From: Sulfodiicoccus acidiphilus
GTDB lineage: Archaea > Thermoproteota > Thermoprotei_A > Sulfolobales > Sulfolobaceae
Direction: 5' to 3'
Assembly (NCBI RefSeq): GCF_003967175.1
Contig: NZ_AP018553.1
Coordinates: 124,001-188,000 of the forward strand
Length of the DNA stretch: 64,000 nt
Numbering within the stretch: position 1 is the stretch's first letter; every line of letters starts with the position of its first letter. This document shows, one piece after another, positions 1 through 9,581 of the stretch. The notes under the pieces are model-generated. The model was given only the letters and a program-made list of their open reading frames with translations. It was not told the origin of the DNA and searched no databases. A program made the position numbers and the translations under genes.

Positions 1-1
1 C

Positions 2-379
2 CTTGATGCCCTTGAGGAATATTTAGTCAAGGGTGACGGACCTGCTACAGTCGCTCACAGGTACTCGATCTCAAAACATCAGTTGCGAGGATATGCGCAG
101 AGGGTGACCGAGAAGAGTGGAGGCGAACTAAGGGCTAAGAAGATAGTGCCAATTCTAAGGGAGATATTTAAGGATACAGAACCGGTTGTTTCAAAAGCAA
201 GTACTGGTATGTTCGTTTGCAAGATCTGTGGTCAGTCTATGCCTAAGGAAGACACTGAGGAGCATATAAGGAAGTTCCATAAGGAGGTAGTGGTCCTTGC
301 TATTAAGAACTCTATGCAGAAGTTGGAGAACCTGAAGAAGGCCAGGGAGCAGGTAATATTTACTTCCACAAATAAGTAA
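2..379 (+). CDS. C2H2 zinc-finger protein, 5'-truncated by window edge
   Basis: The frame is open to the left edge of the window, so the gene is partial and its true start is not visible; a TTG at 83 is internal to the open frame. The visible N-terminal part (around SISKHQLRGYAQRV) reads like a helix-turn-helix segment. The C-terminal half holds one C2H2 zinc finger: CKICG, then HIRKFH about 17 residues later. A small cytoplasmic nucleic-acid-binding protein is the likely role; no specific target can be inferred. A ribbon-helix-helix gene with its own promoter follows, so the two need not be co-transcribed. Confidence 0.7.
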   Translation, partial: LDALEEYLVKGDGPATVAHRYSISKHQLRGYAQRVTEKSGGELRAKKIVPILREIFKDTEPVVSKASTGMFVCKICGQSMPKEDTEEHIRKFHKEVVVLAIKNSMQKLENLKKAREQVIFTSTNK

Positions 380-437
380 CTTCTCCCTATTTCACCCTTA
401 AACCATGTTATCTTGTTTGGGCAATCTAGAGAGATTC

Positions 438-447
438 ATTTAATACT
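438..447 (+). promoter_or_regulatory. TATA box of the ribbon-helix-helix gene
   Basis: TTTAATACTT is centred about 27 nt before the GTG at 470. This is the spacing expected when transcription begins at the start codon (leaderless mRNA). Confidence 0.45.
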
Positions 448-469
448 TGCCCTGAGTCATTTCTCGTCC

Positions 470-655
470 GTGAAGTCTACTCAGTCTGCCTCTAAGAGGG
501 TCCTAAGTGTCAGATTGAAGGATAGTGTGGTTAAGAAGATAGATCAATTAATACATGAGAGGAAGTTCGAAAGTAGGACGCACTTCATTAAAAGCGCTCT
601 AGATTTCTATATATCAAAAAAACTCAATGAGGAAAGGACGGTGAACGGTTCGTGA
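470..655 (+). CDS. Ribbon-helix-helix (CopG-like) transcriptional regulator
   Basis: A 61-residue protein. I chose GTG 470 over the upstream ATG at 413 because a TATA box sits about 27 nt before it and homology-like sequence begins there. A beta-strand (KRVLSVRLKDSVVKKIDQL) is followed by two helices with FESRTHFIKSALDFYISKK, the classic RHH pattern of strand, helix, turn, helix. RHH proteins bind DNA as dimers through the paired strands. It lies just upstream of argG on the same strand, but argG has its own TATA box, so a regulatory link to the arginine operon is only a guess. Confidence 0.75.
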   Translation: MKSTQSASKRVLSVRLKDSVVKKIDQLIHERKFESRTHFIKSALDFYISKKLNEERTVNGS

Positions 656-735
656 GATGTGTCATAAAGGTAGATTAAAGGACTCCTTTAATTTTATCTA
701 TGTGGAGAACCATATAGTTTTCATTTTCTTCATGG

Positions 736-743
736 CTTATATT
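736..743 (+). promoter_or_regulatory. TATA box of the argG operon
   Basis: CTTATATT is centred 28 nt upstream of ATG 768. It supports that ATG, rather than the in-frame ATG at 732, as the start of a leaderless operon transcript. Confidence 0.5.
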
Positions 744-767
744 CCATTAGTACTCTCGCCCTTTGGT

Positions 768-1940
768 ATGAAGATAGTCCTTGCCTATTCGGGAGGTCTG
801 GACACCACTGTGGCTATAAAGTGGCTGTCGGAGAAGTATAGGGCGCAGGTAGTTACGGTTACGGTTGACGTAGGCCAGGAGGAGAATTTCAGTGAAATCG
901 AAAAGAGGGCCTACATTGCAGGAGCGGAGAAGCACTACACAATCGATGCCAAGGAAGAGTTCGCTAACTCTTTCGTGGCGCCCTCAATAATGATGAATGC
1001 CCTCTATGAGGGTGTATATCCCCTCTCCACCGCCCTAGCTAGGCCCTTGATAGCAGAAAAGGTAGTGGAGGTGGCTAAGAAGGAAGGTGCCACCCACGTG
1101 GCACACGGTTCCACATCTAAGGGTAACGATCAGGTCAGGTTCGACCTAGCAATCAAGTCGAAGATGCCGGAGGCCGAGATCGTGGCGCCAGCAAGGACTT
1201 GGGGGATGACTAGGCAACAGGAGGTCCTTTACGCCAAAGAAAAAGGGATTCCCATAAAGGAGGAAAACAAGAAGTTCAGTATAGATGAGAACCTATGGGG
1301 AAGAAGTATAGAAGGGGACACAATATCTGATCCATATGCGGAAGTTCCAGAGGAGGCTTTTGAATGGACTAAAGTAACTTCAACTGAACCATTGGAGATC
1401 GAGCTGGAATTCAAGGAGGGTGTTCCAATTACGATCAACGGCAAGAGGTCCTCTTTGTTGGAGATTGTGAGGTACTTGAATAGAGAGGCCGGAGCTAGGG
1501 GATTTGGAAGGGTGGATCACCTAGAGAACAGGTTGGTCGGGTTCAAGTCACGTGAAGTATATGAGGTGCCTGCAGCTCTCCTCATCTATTCGGCACACCA
1601 GGACTTAGAGAAGGCAGTTTATACGCCACTCGAACTGAGGTTCAAGAGGTATGTAGACCAACTTTGGTCCGACTTGGTGTACAGGGGCCTGTGGTATGAA
1701 CCTCTGAGATCACTTCTTGACGAAGTAGGCAGATCGATGAACAAGTACGTTGAGGGAGTAGTCAAATTGAGGGTGAAAGGGGGTGGAGTTAATGTGTTGG
1801 GGAGGAGAGCCAAGTACTCCCCCTATGCCGAGAACGTTGCTAGTTACGAGAGGGGTTGGTATCCCACGGACGAGATGGCACGGGGGTTCATAGAGATATG
1901 GGGCATGCACTCACTCCTTGCAAACAGGTCGAGGGCCTAA
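768..1940 (+). CDS. argG: Argininosuccinate synthase
   Basis: A 390-residue cytoplasmic enzyme that joins citrulline and aspartate with ATP to give argininosuccinate, the penultimate step of arginine synthesis. The N-terminal PP-loop nucleotide-binding motif SGGLDTT lies at about residues 8-14, followed by the HGSTSKGNDQVRFDL substrate region typical of ArgG. Length matches the family (about 390-400). An open frame extends upstream to 657, but the conserved MKIVLAYSGG start and a TATA box 28 nt upstream favour 768. It is the first gene of argG-argH-carA-carB-argX; argH follows 3 nt after the stop. Confidence 0.97.
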   Translation: MKIVLAYSGGLDTTVAIKWLSEKYRAQVVTVTVDVGQEENFSEIEKRAYIAGAEKHYTIDAKEEFANSFVAPSIMMNALYEGVYPLSTALARPLIAEKVVEVAKKEGATHVAHGSTSKGNDQVRFDLAIKSKMPEAEIVAPARTWGMTRQQEVLYAKEKGIPIKEENKKFSIDENLWGRSIEGDTISDPYAEVPEEAFEWTKVTSTEPLEIELEFKEGVPITINGKRSSLLEIVRYLNREAGARGFGRVDHLENRLVGFKSREVYEVPAALLIYSAHQDLEKAVYTPLELRFKRYVDQLWSDLVYRGLWYEPLRSLLDEVGRSMNKYVEGVVKLRVKGGGVNVLGRRAKYSPYAENVASYERGWYPTDEMARGFIEIWGMHSLLANRSRA

Positions 1941-1943
1941 AAG

Positions 1944-3296
1944 TTGCTCTATAGGAAATGGGGTAATGAGTCGGACTTCGTAGTTTCCTTCACCTCCTCT
2001 TTGATCTCTGACAAGGAAATCCAAGAGGAGGTGAAGAAAGTGATGATAGTTCACGTGCTTGAGCTAAACAAATTGGGGATAGTGAGTAGGGAGTTAGGGG
2101 CCAAGTTGCTTAAGGCCATAGAGGAGTTTCAAATGGATGGGGGGAAATTCGAGGACATTCACGAAGGACTTGAGGCCCACCTGATCTCCCGAGTAGGCCA
2201 GGAAGCCGGAGTAGTTGGCTTAGGTAGGAGCAGGAACGATCACGTAGCTACAGCCCTTCGCCTTAAAATGAGGGAGGAATTGTTGCGAGTTTTGGATGAA
2301 CTATTGGAACTTAGACAAGTTGTCCTCGAGAGGTCATCAACGACGATCGAGAAGGTGTTTCCAACGTTCACTCACTTGCAGCAGGCTCAGCCCTCGACTT
2401 TAGCTCATTACATGCTTCACGTAGAGGAGGAAATGAGTTCACTGTGGGAAAACCTGTTCTCATCTCTACGTGCAGTGAATAGGTCACCTTTGGGGGCTGG
2501 GGCCGTTGTCGGAACTCAAGTACCTTTGGACAGAAAGAGAGAAGCACGAGTCTTAGGCTTCGAAGGTGTGTTAGTTAACACCATATCTGCGACGTCCTCT
2601 AGAGCAGACCTACTCATGGTGTCGATGGGGTTAACGTTGTTGTTGACCGTGCTGAGCAGGTTCGCTGAGGATCTGGTAGTCTATAGCTCAATGGGGATAG
2701 TGAAGCTACCAGACTCCCATGTGAGTACAAGTAGTCTCATGCCACAGAAGAGGAATCCAGTTACCGCAGAGATAATGAGAGCCAAGGCGGCCGACGCGAT
2801 AGGACACATGACTTCACTGCTATCAAACTACAAGGGATTGCCTACAGGTTACAACTTGGATCTGCAGGAAATGAATCCCCACTACTGGGAGCTCGCACAT
2901 AGTGCCTTAAGTTCCATTTCCGTCTTCAAAGACATCGTTAAGAATTTAAGCATTGGAAAGAAGGTTGAGGAAGGCTTTCTGTCTCCTTACACGCTGTCGA
3001 CGGACGAGGCGGAACGGAGGTCCATGGCAGGAGAACCTTATAGAACCGCCTATTCCGAAGTGGCCTCCGAAGTTATTCAAGGCAAGTTCAAGCCCAGCTT
3101 AGACTTTGTGAGCTCTATTAGCTCCAAGGCAGTAATGGGTTCACCGTCACCACGTTTTCTGAGTTCGGACTTGGAAGTCGCTAGGATTCGGCTAAATGAG
3201 GACTACTCGAGACTAGCTAAGTATAGGTCCTCAATTGAGGAGGGCTTGAGGTTGTTGGAGGTATGGAAGAATGAGTTACTGCAGAAGGGGGAGTAA
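1944..3296 (+). CDS. argH: Argininosuccinate lyase
   Basis: A 450-residue member of the fumarase/aspartase superfamily that cleaves argininosuccinate to arginine and fumarate. The superfamily signature SSLMPQKRNP is at about residues 264-273, and GRSRNDHVATALRL near the N-terminus matches the ArgH substrate-binding segment. It starts with TTG 3 nt after argG, with no room for a promoter, so it is co-transcribed. Its last 26 nt overlap carA in another frame. Confidence 0.96.
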   Translation: MLYRKWGNESDFVVSFTSSLISDKEIQEEVKKVMIVHVLELNKLGIVSRELGAKLLKAIEEFQMDGGKFEDIHEGLEAHLISRVGQEAGVVGLGRSRNDHVATALRLKMREELLRVLDELLELRQVVLERSSTTIEKVFPTFTHLQQAQPSTLAHYMLHVEEEMSSLWENLFSSLRAVNRSPLGAGAVVGTQVPLDRKREARVLGFEGVLVNTISATSSRADLLMVSMGLTLLLTVLSRFAEDLVVYSSMGIVKLPDSHVSTSSLMPQKRNPVTAEIMRAKAADAIGHMTSLLSNYKGLPTGYNLDLQEMNPHYWELAHSALSSISVFKDIVKNLSIGKKVEEGFLSPYTLSTDEAERRSMAGEPYRTAYSEVASEVIQGKFKPSLDFVSSISSKAVMGSPSPRFLSSDLEVARIRLNEDYSRLAKYRSSIEEGLRLLEVWKNELLQKGE

Positions 3297-4389
3297 AGGT
3301 TATCTATATCTAGAGGATGGGACCTTACTTGAAGGGTGTGGATTCGGCTCACCTCAGACGAGGATCGGCGAAGTCGTATTTACTACAGCCATGAACGGCT
3401 ATCCAGAGAGTTTGACGGATCCCTCGTATAGGGGTCAGATACTGGTCATAACCTATCCATTGGTGGGGAACTATGGTGTACCTAGTCCAGTTATTGACGA
3501 TGGAATTCTCCTTAACTTCGAATCTGAAAGGATCCAAGCGGAAGGATTGGTAGTACAAGAGGAGACCGAGGGCGTGAAATGGAACTCAAGTAAGTCCCTT
3601 AACCGTTGGTTGGAGGAGGAAGGAGTTCCTGGACTATCCAACGTCGATACGAGATCGCTAGTTAAGAAAGTGAGGAAAAGCGGCGTTATGATGGGTGTTA
3701 TCACTCAGGGTGAACCTCCAAGCGACCCAGAGACCTTACTTAAGAGGAAGTATGACGAGATCGACTTTACCTCCTTACTCTCTCCCTTGAAACCAATTAT
3801 TCATAGAGGGAAAGGTAAGGGTGTTGTAGTCGTAGTGGACTGTGGAGTAAAGCATGGAATATTGAGGTCTCTAACGAAAAGGGGACTCACGGTGGTGAGA
3901 GTTCCCTGCAGCTTCGGTGCTGATGAGGTTATGGACTACGTTCCAAGCGGAATCCTGTTCAGTAACGGTCCAGGGAATCCGAACTTGCTAGAGGGGCAGG
4001 TGAAGACGTTCAGGGATCTCTCTGAGTACAGGATCCCAATACTCGGCATATGTTTGGGTCACCAAATAGGTGTACTTGCCTTGGGAGGGAGGGTTGAGAA
4101 AATGAAGTTTGGTCATAGGGGTGTTAACAAAGCCGTGGTTGAAGTAGGAACTAATAGATTCTACATCTCTACTCACAACCACGGTTACGCTGTTTTCAGG
4201 GACGGTGTACCTGACGGTACTAGGGTCTGGTTCTATAATCCCGATGACAACGTCGTGGAAGGATTGAAACATGAGAAATTGCCTATAATGACAGTTCAGT
4301 TTCATCCAGAGGCTAGTCCAGGCCCCTGGGACGCCCGATGGGTGTTCGATCTTTTCCTAAAAGAGGTGAAAAAGAATGGAAATTCCTAG
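3271..4389 (+). CDS. carA: Carbamoyl-phosphate synthase small (glutaminase) subunit
   Basis: A 372-residue amidotransferase subunit that releases ammonia from glutamine for carbamoyl phosphate, a precursor of arginine and pyrimidines. The N-terminal CPSase domain includes [20 protein letters not shown]. The C-terminal class I glutaminase has its nucleophile in GICLGHQIG (Cys about 260) and the His/Glu pair in [10 protein letters not shown] (about 345 and 347). Its ATG lies inside the end of argH and its stop overlaps carB, so translation is probably coupled. Confidence 0.96.
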   Translation: MSYCRRGSKGYLYLEDGTLLEGCGFGSPQTRIGEVVFTTAMNGYPESLTDPSYRGQILVITYPLVGNYGVPSPVIDDGILLNFESERIQAEGLVVQEETEGVKWNSSKSLNRWLEEEGVPGLSNVDTRSLVKKVRKSGVMMGVITQGEPPSDPETLLKRKYDEIDFTSLLSPLKPIIHRGKGKGVVVVVDCGVKHGILRSLTKRGLTVVRVPCSFGADEVMDYVPSGILFSNGPGNPNLLEGQVKTFRDLSEYRIPILGICLGHQIGVLALGGRVEKMKFGHRGVNKAVVEVGTNRFYISTHNHGYAVFRDGVPDGTRVWFYNPDDNVVEGLKHEKLPIMTVQFHPEASPGPWDARWVFDLFLKEVKKNGNS

Positions 4390-7300
4390 GAAGGTACTTG
4401 TAGTAGGTTCTGGGCCTATAAAGGTGGCAGAGGCGGCCGAGTTTGACTACAGTGGTACACAAGCCCTCAAGGCCCTCAAAGAAGAGGGAATCGAGACGAT
4501 ACTAGTGAACTCCAACGTAGCAACGGTGCAGACCAGTTACAAGTTTACCGACAAGCTCTACCTGCAGCCAGTCTCGTGGTGGAGCGTGGAGAAGGTGATT
4601 GAAAAGGAGAGGCCAGACGCGATAGTGGTAAGTTTCGGGGACAAACGGCCCTCAACGTTGGAGTGGACCTACACAATAAGGGGATTCTCCAGAGATACTC
4701 TGTAAGGGTGTTGGGGACTCAAATCCAGGGAATAGAAAAGGCCCTTAGCAGGGAGAAGTTCAGAGAAACCATGATCGATCACGGGCTCCCAGTTCCTCCC
4801 AGTTTCTCCGCGAGAAATGAGGACGAGGCGGTAGGGAGGGCCAGGGAGCTAGGTTTCCCTGTGATGGTGCGAGTGAGCTTCAACCTAGGAGGAAGGGGAT
4901 CAACTGTAGCATGGAACGAGGAGTCCTTCAGAAAGGAAATACGGCGGGCCTTGGCCCAAAGTTACATTGGAGAGTTGCTGGTAGAGAAGTACCTTCACCA
5001 CTGGAAGGAACTAGAGTATGAGGTAATGAGGGACGAGGCCGGAAACGGTGTTGTGGTAGCCTGCATGGAGAACCTGGATCCCATGGGTGTTCACACTGGG
5101 GAATCCGTAGTCGTAGCTCCATGCCAGACGCTAGATAACGTTGAACTACAGGACATGAGAACAGAGGCCGTGAAGGTGGCAGAGAGTATAGGACTTGTAG
5201 GGGAATGCAACGTACAGTTTGCTCTCTCTCCAAACAGCTCGGAACACTTCGTAATAGAGACCAATCCAAGGATGTCTAGGTCTAGCGCCCTGGCCAGTAA
5301 AGCCACTGGTTATCCCCTAGCCTACGTTGCGGCAAAACTGGCTCTAGGTTACAGGCTACATGAAGTGCTCAATAAGGTGACTGGGGTGACTTACGCCTCC
5401 TTTGAACCTAGTCTGGACTACGTGGTGATAAAGGCTCCTAGGTGGGACATGAGTAAGTTCGAAGGGATAGAGGAGTCCCTAGGCACTGAAATGAAGAGCA
5501 TTGGGGAGGTCATGAGCATAGGAAGATCCTTCGAGGAGGCCATTCAAAAAGCCGTTAGGATGTTAGATATAGGTGAACCTGGAGTTGTGGGAGGCTCATT
5601 CTATGAAGAGGGAGACATAAAGGAAGCGTTAACTGCATTAACTAAGAGGAAACCCTATTGGTTCGTTTACGCGGCTAAGGCCCTCAAGGAAGGAGTGAGC
5701 GAGGAACAATTGTATGAACTCACTGGAATCGATAGGTTCTTTCTAAAGAAGATAAACGAGATTGTGAAGTTCTACGAGTCGCTGCGAGTTACCACCCCCT
5801 CTCCGCAACTTATTCGAAGGGCCAAGGAGATGGGCTTCAGCGATCTACAGTTGTCGAGGGTTTGGGGAATAGATGAGGACATAGTGAGGAAACTGAGGTT
5901 CGAGAACAATATATTGCCCGTCGTCAAACAGATTGATACGTTGGCAGGTGAGTGGCCAGCTTCTACCAACTACCTTTATACTACATATAACGGAAGGGAA
6001 GACGACGTGGAGTTCAAGGAGTCCGAGGACAGTACACTAGTGATTGGAGCAGGTGGTTTCAGAATTGGTGTGTCAGTTGAGTTCGATTGGGGTGTGGTCT
6101 CGTTAGTTCAGGCGTTAAGGGAGGCTTCTTCTGGAGTGAGTGTACTAAATTGCAACCCAGAGACCGTCTCGACTGACTGGGACGTCGTTGGGAAGCTCTA
6201 CTTCGACGAGGTGAGTAAAGAAAGGATACTGGACCTACTGTATAAAGAAAAGTTCGATAGGGTCGCTCTGTTCGCTGGGGGACAGCTGGGGAACACCGTC
6301 GCCAAGGAGTTGGAAGAACAGGGAGTGAAAATATTCGGAACCCATGGCCGTAGCGTCGACGTCGCCGAAGACAGAAGCAAGTTTTCCCAACTCTTAGAGG
6401 AGATCGGCGTGAGTCAGCCTAGATGGACTAAAGCCACATCTATGGAAGAGATCAGGGAATTCGTCGAAGAGGTCGGCTTTCCCGTTCTTGTGAGACCTAG
6501 CTACGTACTCAGTGGTTCTGGCATGAGAGTTGCTAACAATGAGAGAGAGCTAGAGAGCTATGTGAGGCACGCCACAATAGTTTCACTTAGGTATCCAGTT
6601 ACAATCTCCAAATTCGTGGATGATGCGGTGGAGGTGGAGGTTGACGGTGTGTCGGATGGTAATGGTGTGTTGGGCGTGATCTTGGAACATGTGGAAGAGG
6701 CAGGAGTGCACAGCGGAGACGCAACTATAGTGGTTCCCACCAGGAAGCTGACAAGCGAGAGCCTGAGTAAAGTGAGGGGAGTGACCCACAGAATCGCTGT
6801 AGGTCTTGGAGTGAAAGGGCCCTTCAACTTGCAGCTCTTAGTCAAAGAAGGCGAACCTTACGTCATAGAAATGAACCTAAGGGCGAGCAGATCCATGCCC
6901 TTCAGCAGTAAAGCGGTTGGCCTCGACTTAATAAAGAAGTCAGTCTCGATCATTTCTAGCTCAAGTAAAATGGATGGATTCACAGAGCTGAGGCCAAAGT
7001 CGTGGTTCGTGAAGACGGCTCAATTCTCCTGGGCCCAACTGAGGGGTGCTTATCCGTACCTTGGGCCCGAGATGCGAAGCACAGGGGAAGCTGCCGCATT
7101 CGGTGTGAGCTTCCAAGACGCCCTAATCAAAAGTTGGTTGTCAACTCCTCCAAACAGATTGCCCACAGGTAAGTTAGTTTTAGTCTATGGTAGGCGAAAC
7201 TCGGGATTTCTTAGGGAAGCTGCACTAACCTTAATGCAGGAAGGGATTCCAGTCGCGACCTTGGATTTGATACCTTTAGATGGCTTGGAACTCATAGAAA

Positions 7301-7512
7301 GGGAGAGGGCTATCCAAATGATCAGGGAAGGAAAAGTGGAGATGCTAATGACTGATGGATATGAGATAAAGATGGATTACGACGTAAGGAGGACAGCGGC
7401 TGACTTCAATGTTCCCCTCGTACTAAATGGTAGACTGGCTCTAGAGCTATCCAAGGCCTTCCGAGAGGAACTCACCTTTTACGAGACAAGGGCCTACGGT
7501 GGTGGAATTTGA
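4376..7512 (+). pseudogene. carB: Carbamoyl-phosphate synthase large subunit, one frameshift
   Basis: The reading frame is split into 4376-4705 and an overlapping continuation to 7512. The first part starts with the CarB N-terminus ([20 protein letters not shown]). At the G-run 4637-4640 the frame slips: restoring one G gives [20 protein letters not shown], exactly what CarB has there. The repaired protein would be about 1045 residues, the normal length, with two ATP-grasp halves (the second begins near [17 protein letters not shown]) and a C-terminal allosteric MGS-like domain. CarB makes carbamoyl phosphate from bicarbonate, ammonia and 2 ATP. As the only carB in view and a likely essential gene, it is more probably hit by a consensus error than truly broken. 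Confidence 0.93.
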
Positions 7513-8354
7513 GGATAAGTCTTCTAGTTGATTTGGTTAGACAGGAAGAGAAGCTCCTCATAAACGCGCTAAGTGCGGGTGGTGTTCAGTACGACGTTAT
7601 AAACGTTGGACAGGAGTCCCTGCCATTTACTAGAGAGTTAGGAAGATATGATGTAGCTGTGGTGAGGCCGGTAAGCATGAGCAGGGCACTCTATTCCTCT
7701 GCAGTTTTCCAAGCTGCAGGTGTTCACTGCGTAAATTCCCCAACCGGCATAGCCTTGGCTGGAGACAAGATACTCACCTACTCTATGCTTTTCAAAGAGG
7801 GTATCCCGATACCCGACTCTGAAGTGGCCCTCTCTCCAGACTCCACCTTTAAGGCATATGAAAGGAGAGGGTTTCCTCTGATAGATAAGCCACCTATAGG
7901 TAGCTGGGGTAGACTGGTGACCCTAGTGAGGGACGTGATAGAGGGAAAGGCCATAATTGAGCATAGGGAAATGATGGGTAATAGTCTGCTGAAGGTCCAC
8001 ATAGTTCAGGAGTACGTTAACTATAGGTCTAGGGACATAAGATGCATAGTGATGGGAGACGAAGTTCTAGGTTGCTACGCTAGGAACATACCAAAGGACG
8101 ACTGGAGGGCTAACGTAGCTTTAGGAGGAGTACCATCAAGGATCGACACAGATGAGGACCTCGAGAAGTTGGCGCGGAAAGCGGTTAAGGTTGTTGGAGG
8201 AGAATTCATGTCGATCGACATTTTAGAGCACGAAAGCCGCGGATACCTAGTAAACGAAATCAATGACGTTCCAGAGTTTAAAGGTTTCATGGTGGCTCTT
8301 AACATTAATGTGGCAGAGAGATTGGTGGAGTACCTGAAACACAAGTATGGTTAG
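7509..8354 (+). CDS. argX: Glutamate--LysW ligase ArgX (ATP-grasp)
   Basis: A 281-residue ATP-grasp ligase of the LysX/ArgX family, which attaches an amino acid to the C-terminal glutamate of the carrier LysW in archaeal lysine and arginine synthesis. The ATP-grasp core is visible in [10 protein letters not shown] and in the C-terminal metal-binding [14 protein letters not shown] choose ArgX (glutamate-specific, arginine pathway) because it is the last gene of an argG-argH-carAB operon, and because GF follows the NEIND segment, a feature I recall for ArgX rather than LysX. Substrate assignment is inference. It overlaps carB by 4 nt. LysW itself is not in the window. Confidence 0.85.
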   Translation: MRISLLVDLVRQEEKLLINALSAGGVQYDVINVGQESLPFTRELGRYDVAVVRPVSMSRALYSSAVFQAAGVHCVNSPTGIALAGDKILTYSMLFKEGIPIPDSEVALSPDSTFKAYERRGFPLIDKPPIGSWGRLVTLVRDVIEGKAIIEHREMMGNSLLKVHIVQEYVNYRSRDIRCIVMGDEVLGCYARNIPKDDWRANVALGGVPSRIDTDEDLEKLARKAVKVVGGEFMSIDILEHESRGYLVNEINDVPEFKGFMVALNINVAERLVEYLKHKYG

Positions 8355-8393
8355 GTCTTATAGATGGCGGAGAACTCATTAAGCTTGGAAAAA

Positions 8394-8981
8394 TCAGGCA
8401 GTCCGGGCCAAGAAGAGATCGTGGTTAGTTTCCTCGAGTATTTTCCTTAACATATCGATCTTTTGCCTTAGTCCAGGAACTAGAGACTTTGGATACTCTA
8501 GCCTCCACAACATTTCATACATCTCGTCCATTACCTTGTAGAGCTCCTCCGCTTCCTCAATCCTGTTTCTCCTTAGGAGTTCTAAGACAGTCCTCCTCAT
8601 TTCTCCCACGGCGTCAGCCACCCCTGAGACGTAATATGTCTCGGGTATGCCGAGGTCCTCCGGCCCTCCGAGCGGCGTCTGGAAGTAGAGCGATATAACC
8701 ACCGACGCCTCAGCAAGTTCCTGAAATGCGGTTCCAACGTCCCCGTAAAGTAGTTCTGGAAACGATTTGAGTACCTTCCTGAGTTCTTCCACCTTCACCT
8801 GTGCCTCTTTGTACTTCTCTAGGGCTTTGTCCTTCTCTCTCCTATGTGAAAGTGAGACTATTTCCCCACAAAGTCTGATTAACTCTCTGGAAGTGAGTAA
8901 GATCTTCTCTCTTCCCTCGAACCGCTCGGCTAACCTGCTTTCGAGGTTAGAGAGGTGTCTTCGTAAATCCTCCTGCAGCAT
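8394..8981 (-). CDS. Translin family RNA-binding protein
   Basis: A 195-residue all-helical protein. The segment VSGVADAVGEMRRTVLELL is the translin signature, and the surrounding helices (FQELAEASVVISLYFQTP, DEMYEMLWRLEYP) follow the family pattern. Translins form octameric barrels that bind short single-stranded RNA or DNA; eukaryotic translin-TRAX is a ribonuclease. The archaeal role is not established. The gene is convergent with the arginine operon (39 nt gap) and divergent from the Elf1 cluster. Confidence 0.8.
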   Translation of the reverse strand: MLQEDLRRHLSNLESRLAERFEGREKILLTSRELIRLCGEIVSLSHRREKDKALEKYKEAQVKVEELRKVLKSFPELLYGDVGTAFQELAEASVVISLYFQTPLGGPEDLGIPETYYVSGVADAVGEMRRTVLELLRRNRIEEAEELYKVMDEMYEMLWRLEYPKSLVPGLRQKIDMLRKILEETNHDLFLARTA

Positions 8982-9172
8982 ATATCTACTACGTGAAAAG
9001 GAGATTATAGGAATGGGGTTCGTGCGGAGGGAGCCCTAAGTTATTTCCCGTTCCTCTTTCACTGTAATTCTTACTAGATAGTGTTATTTGGGCTTATTTC
9101 GTTAGAATCTATCACTATTGGCGTCTTCTTGTGTAATAGCTTTTTATACGTGTCTTCAATAGGAGGCAATCA

Positions 9173-9349
9173 ATGAATTTACCCCTGCTGGTGTATTTGG
9201 CGTCGGTGGCAGGGATAGGGATAGCGACCGCCTACGCTATAGTAGTTGAGTTACCTATTGAAAGCAGTGCACAGAAGCAGAAAGGAGGGAAGGTGAAAGT
9301 TGGGAGGGAGAAAAAGAAGAAAACTAGTACCAGTAAGGCAAAAGCCTAA
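9173..9349 (+). CDS. Small single-TM protein with lysine-rich tail
   Basis: A 58-residue ORF too short for usual cut-offs. Residues 4-27 (LPLLVYLASVAGIGIATAYA) form one likely membrane segment; the second half is very basic, with GREKKKK and a Thr/Ser/Lys-rich end. ATG 9173 is preceded by AGGAGG at 9161-9166 and by a TATA-like CTTTTTATAC at about 9140-9149. The end overlaps the Elf1 gene by 50 nt in another frame, so the two are probably co-transcribed. I do not recognise a family. The promoter and start signals make it more credible than a chance ORF. Confidence 0.55.
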   Translation: MNLPLLVYLASVAGIGIATAYAIVVELPIESSAQKQKGGKVKVGREKKKKTSTSKAKA

Positions 9350-9581
9350 GCTACCGAAGACCTTCGAGTGTCCTAGATGCGGGAAGGTCTCAATGACCAT
9401 AAAGGTGGAGAAGGGAGTTGGTAGGCTAAGTTGTGGTAATTGCGGACTAAGTGCCGAGATAGAGGTCCCTCCAGTTTTCGGTGAGGTGGACGTCTATGGG
9501 AAGTTCATTGATCTCTACGCAGAAGGTAGAATAACTCTACAAGAGGGCGTGAAAGGTGAGGATGAAGGGGAGGGTGAATAA
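9300..9581 (+). CDS. Elf1-type transcription elongation factor (zinc ribbon)
   Basis: A 93-residue protein matching archaeal Elf1: a basic N-terminal tail (GGRKRRKLVPVRQK), a zinc ribbon with CPRCG and CGNCG, then the conserved EVDVYGKFIDLY. Elf1 binds RNA polymerase during elongation. It starts with TTG 9300, with a GGTG ribosome-binding sequence a few nt upstream, and ends in an acidic Glu/Gly-rich tail. It overlaps both the small membrane protein before it and GGGP synthase after it, indicating one operon. Confidence 0.85.
   Translation: MGGRKRRKLVPVRQKPKLPKTFECPRCGKVSMTIKVEKGVGRLSCGNCGLSAEIEVPPVFGEVDVYGKFIDLYAEGRITLQEGVKGEDEGEGE

Noticed and set aside
4928-6845. Long antisense ORFs inside carB
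   Set aside because: They mirror the codon pattern of carB on the opposite strand and have no promoter or family likeness.
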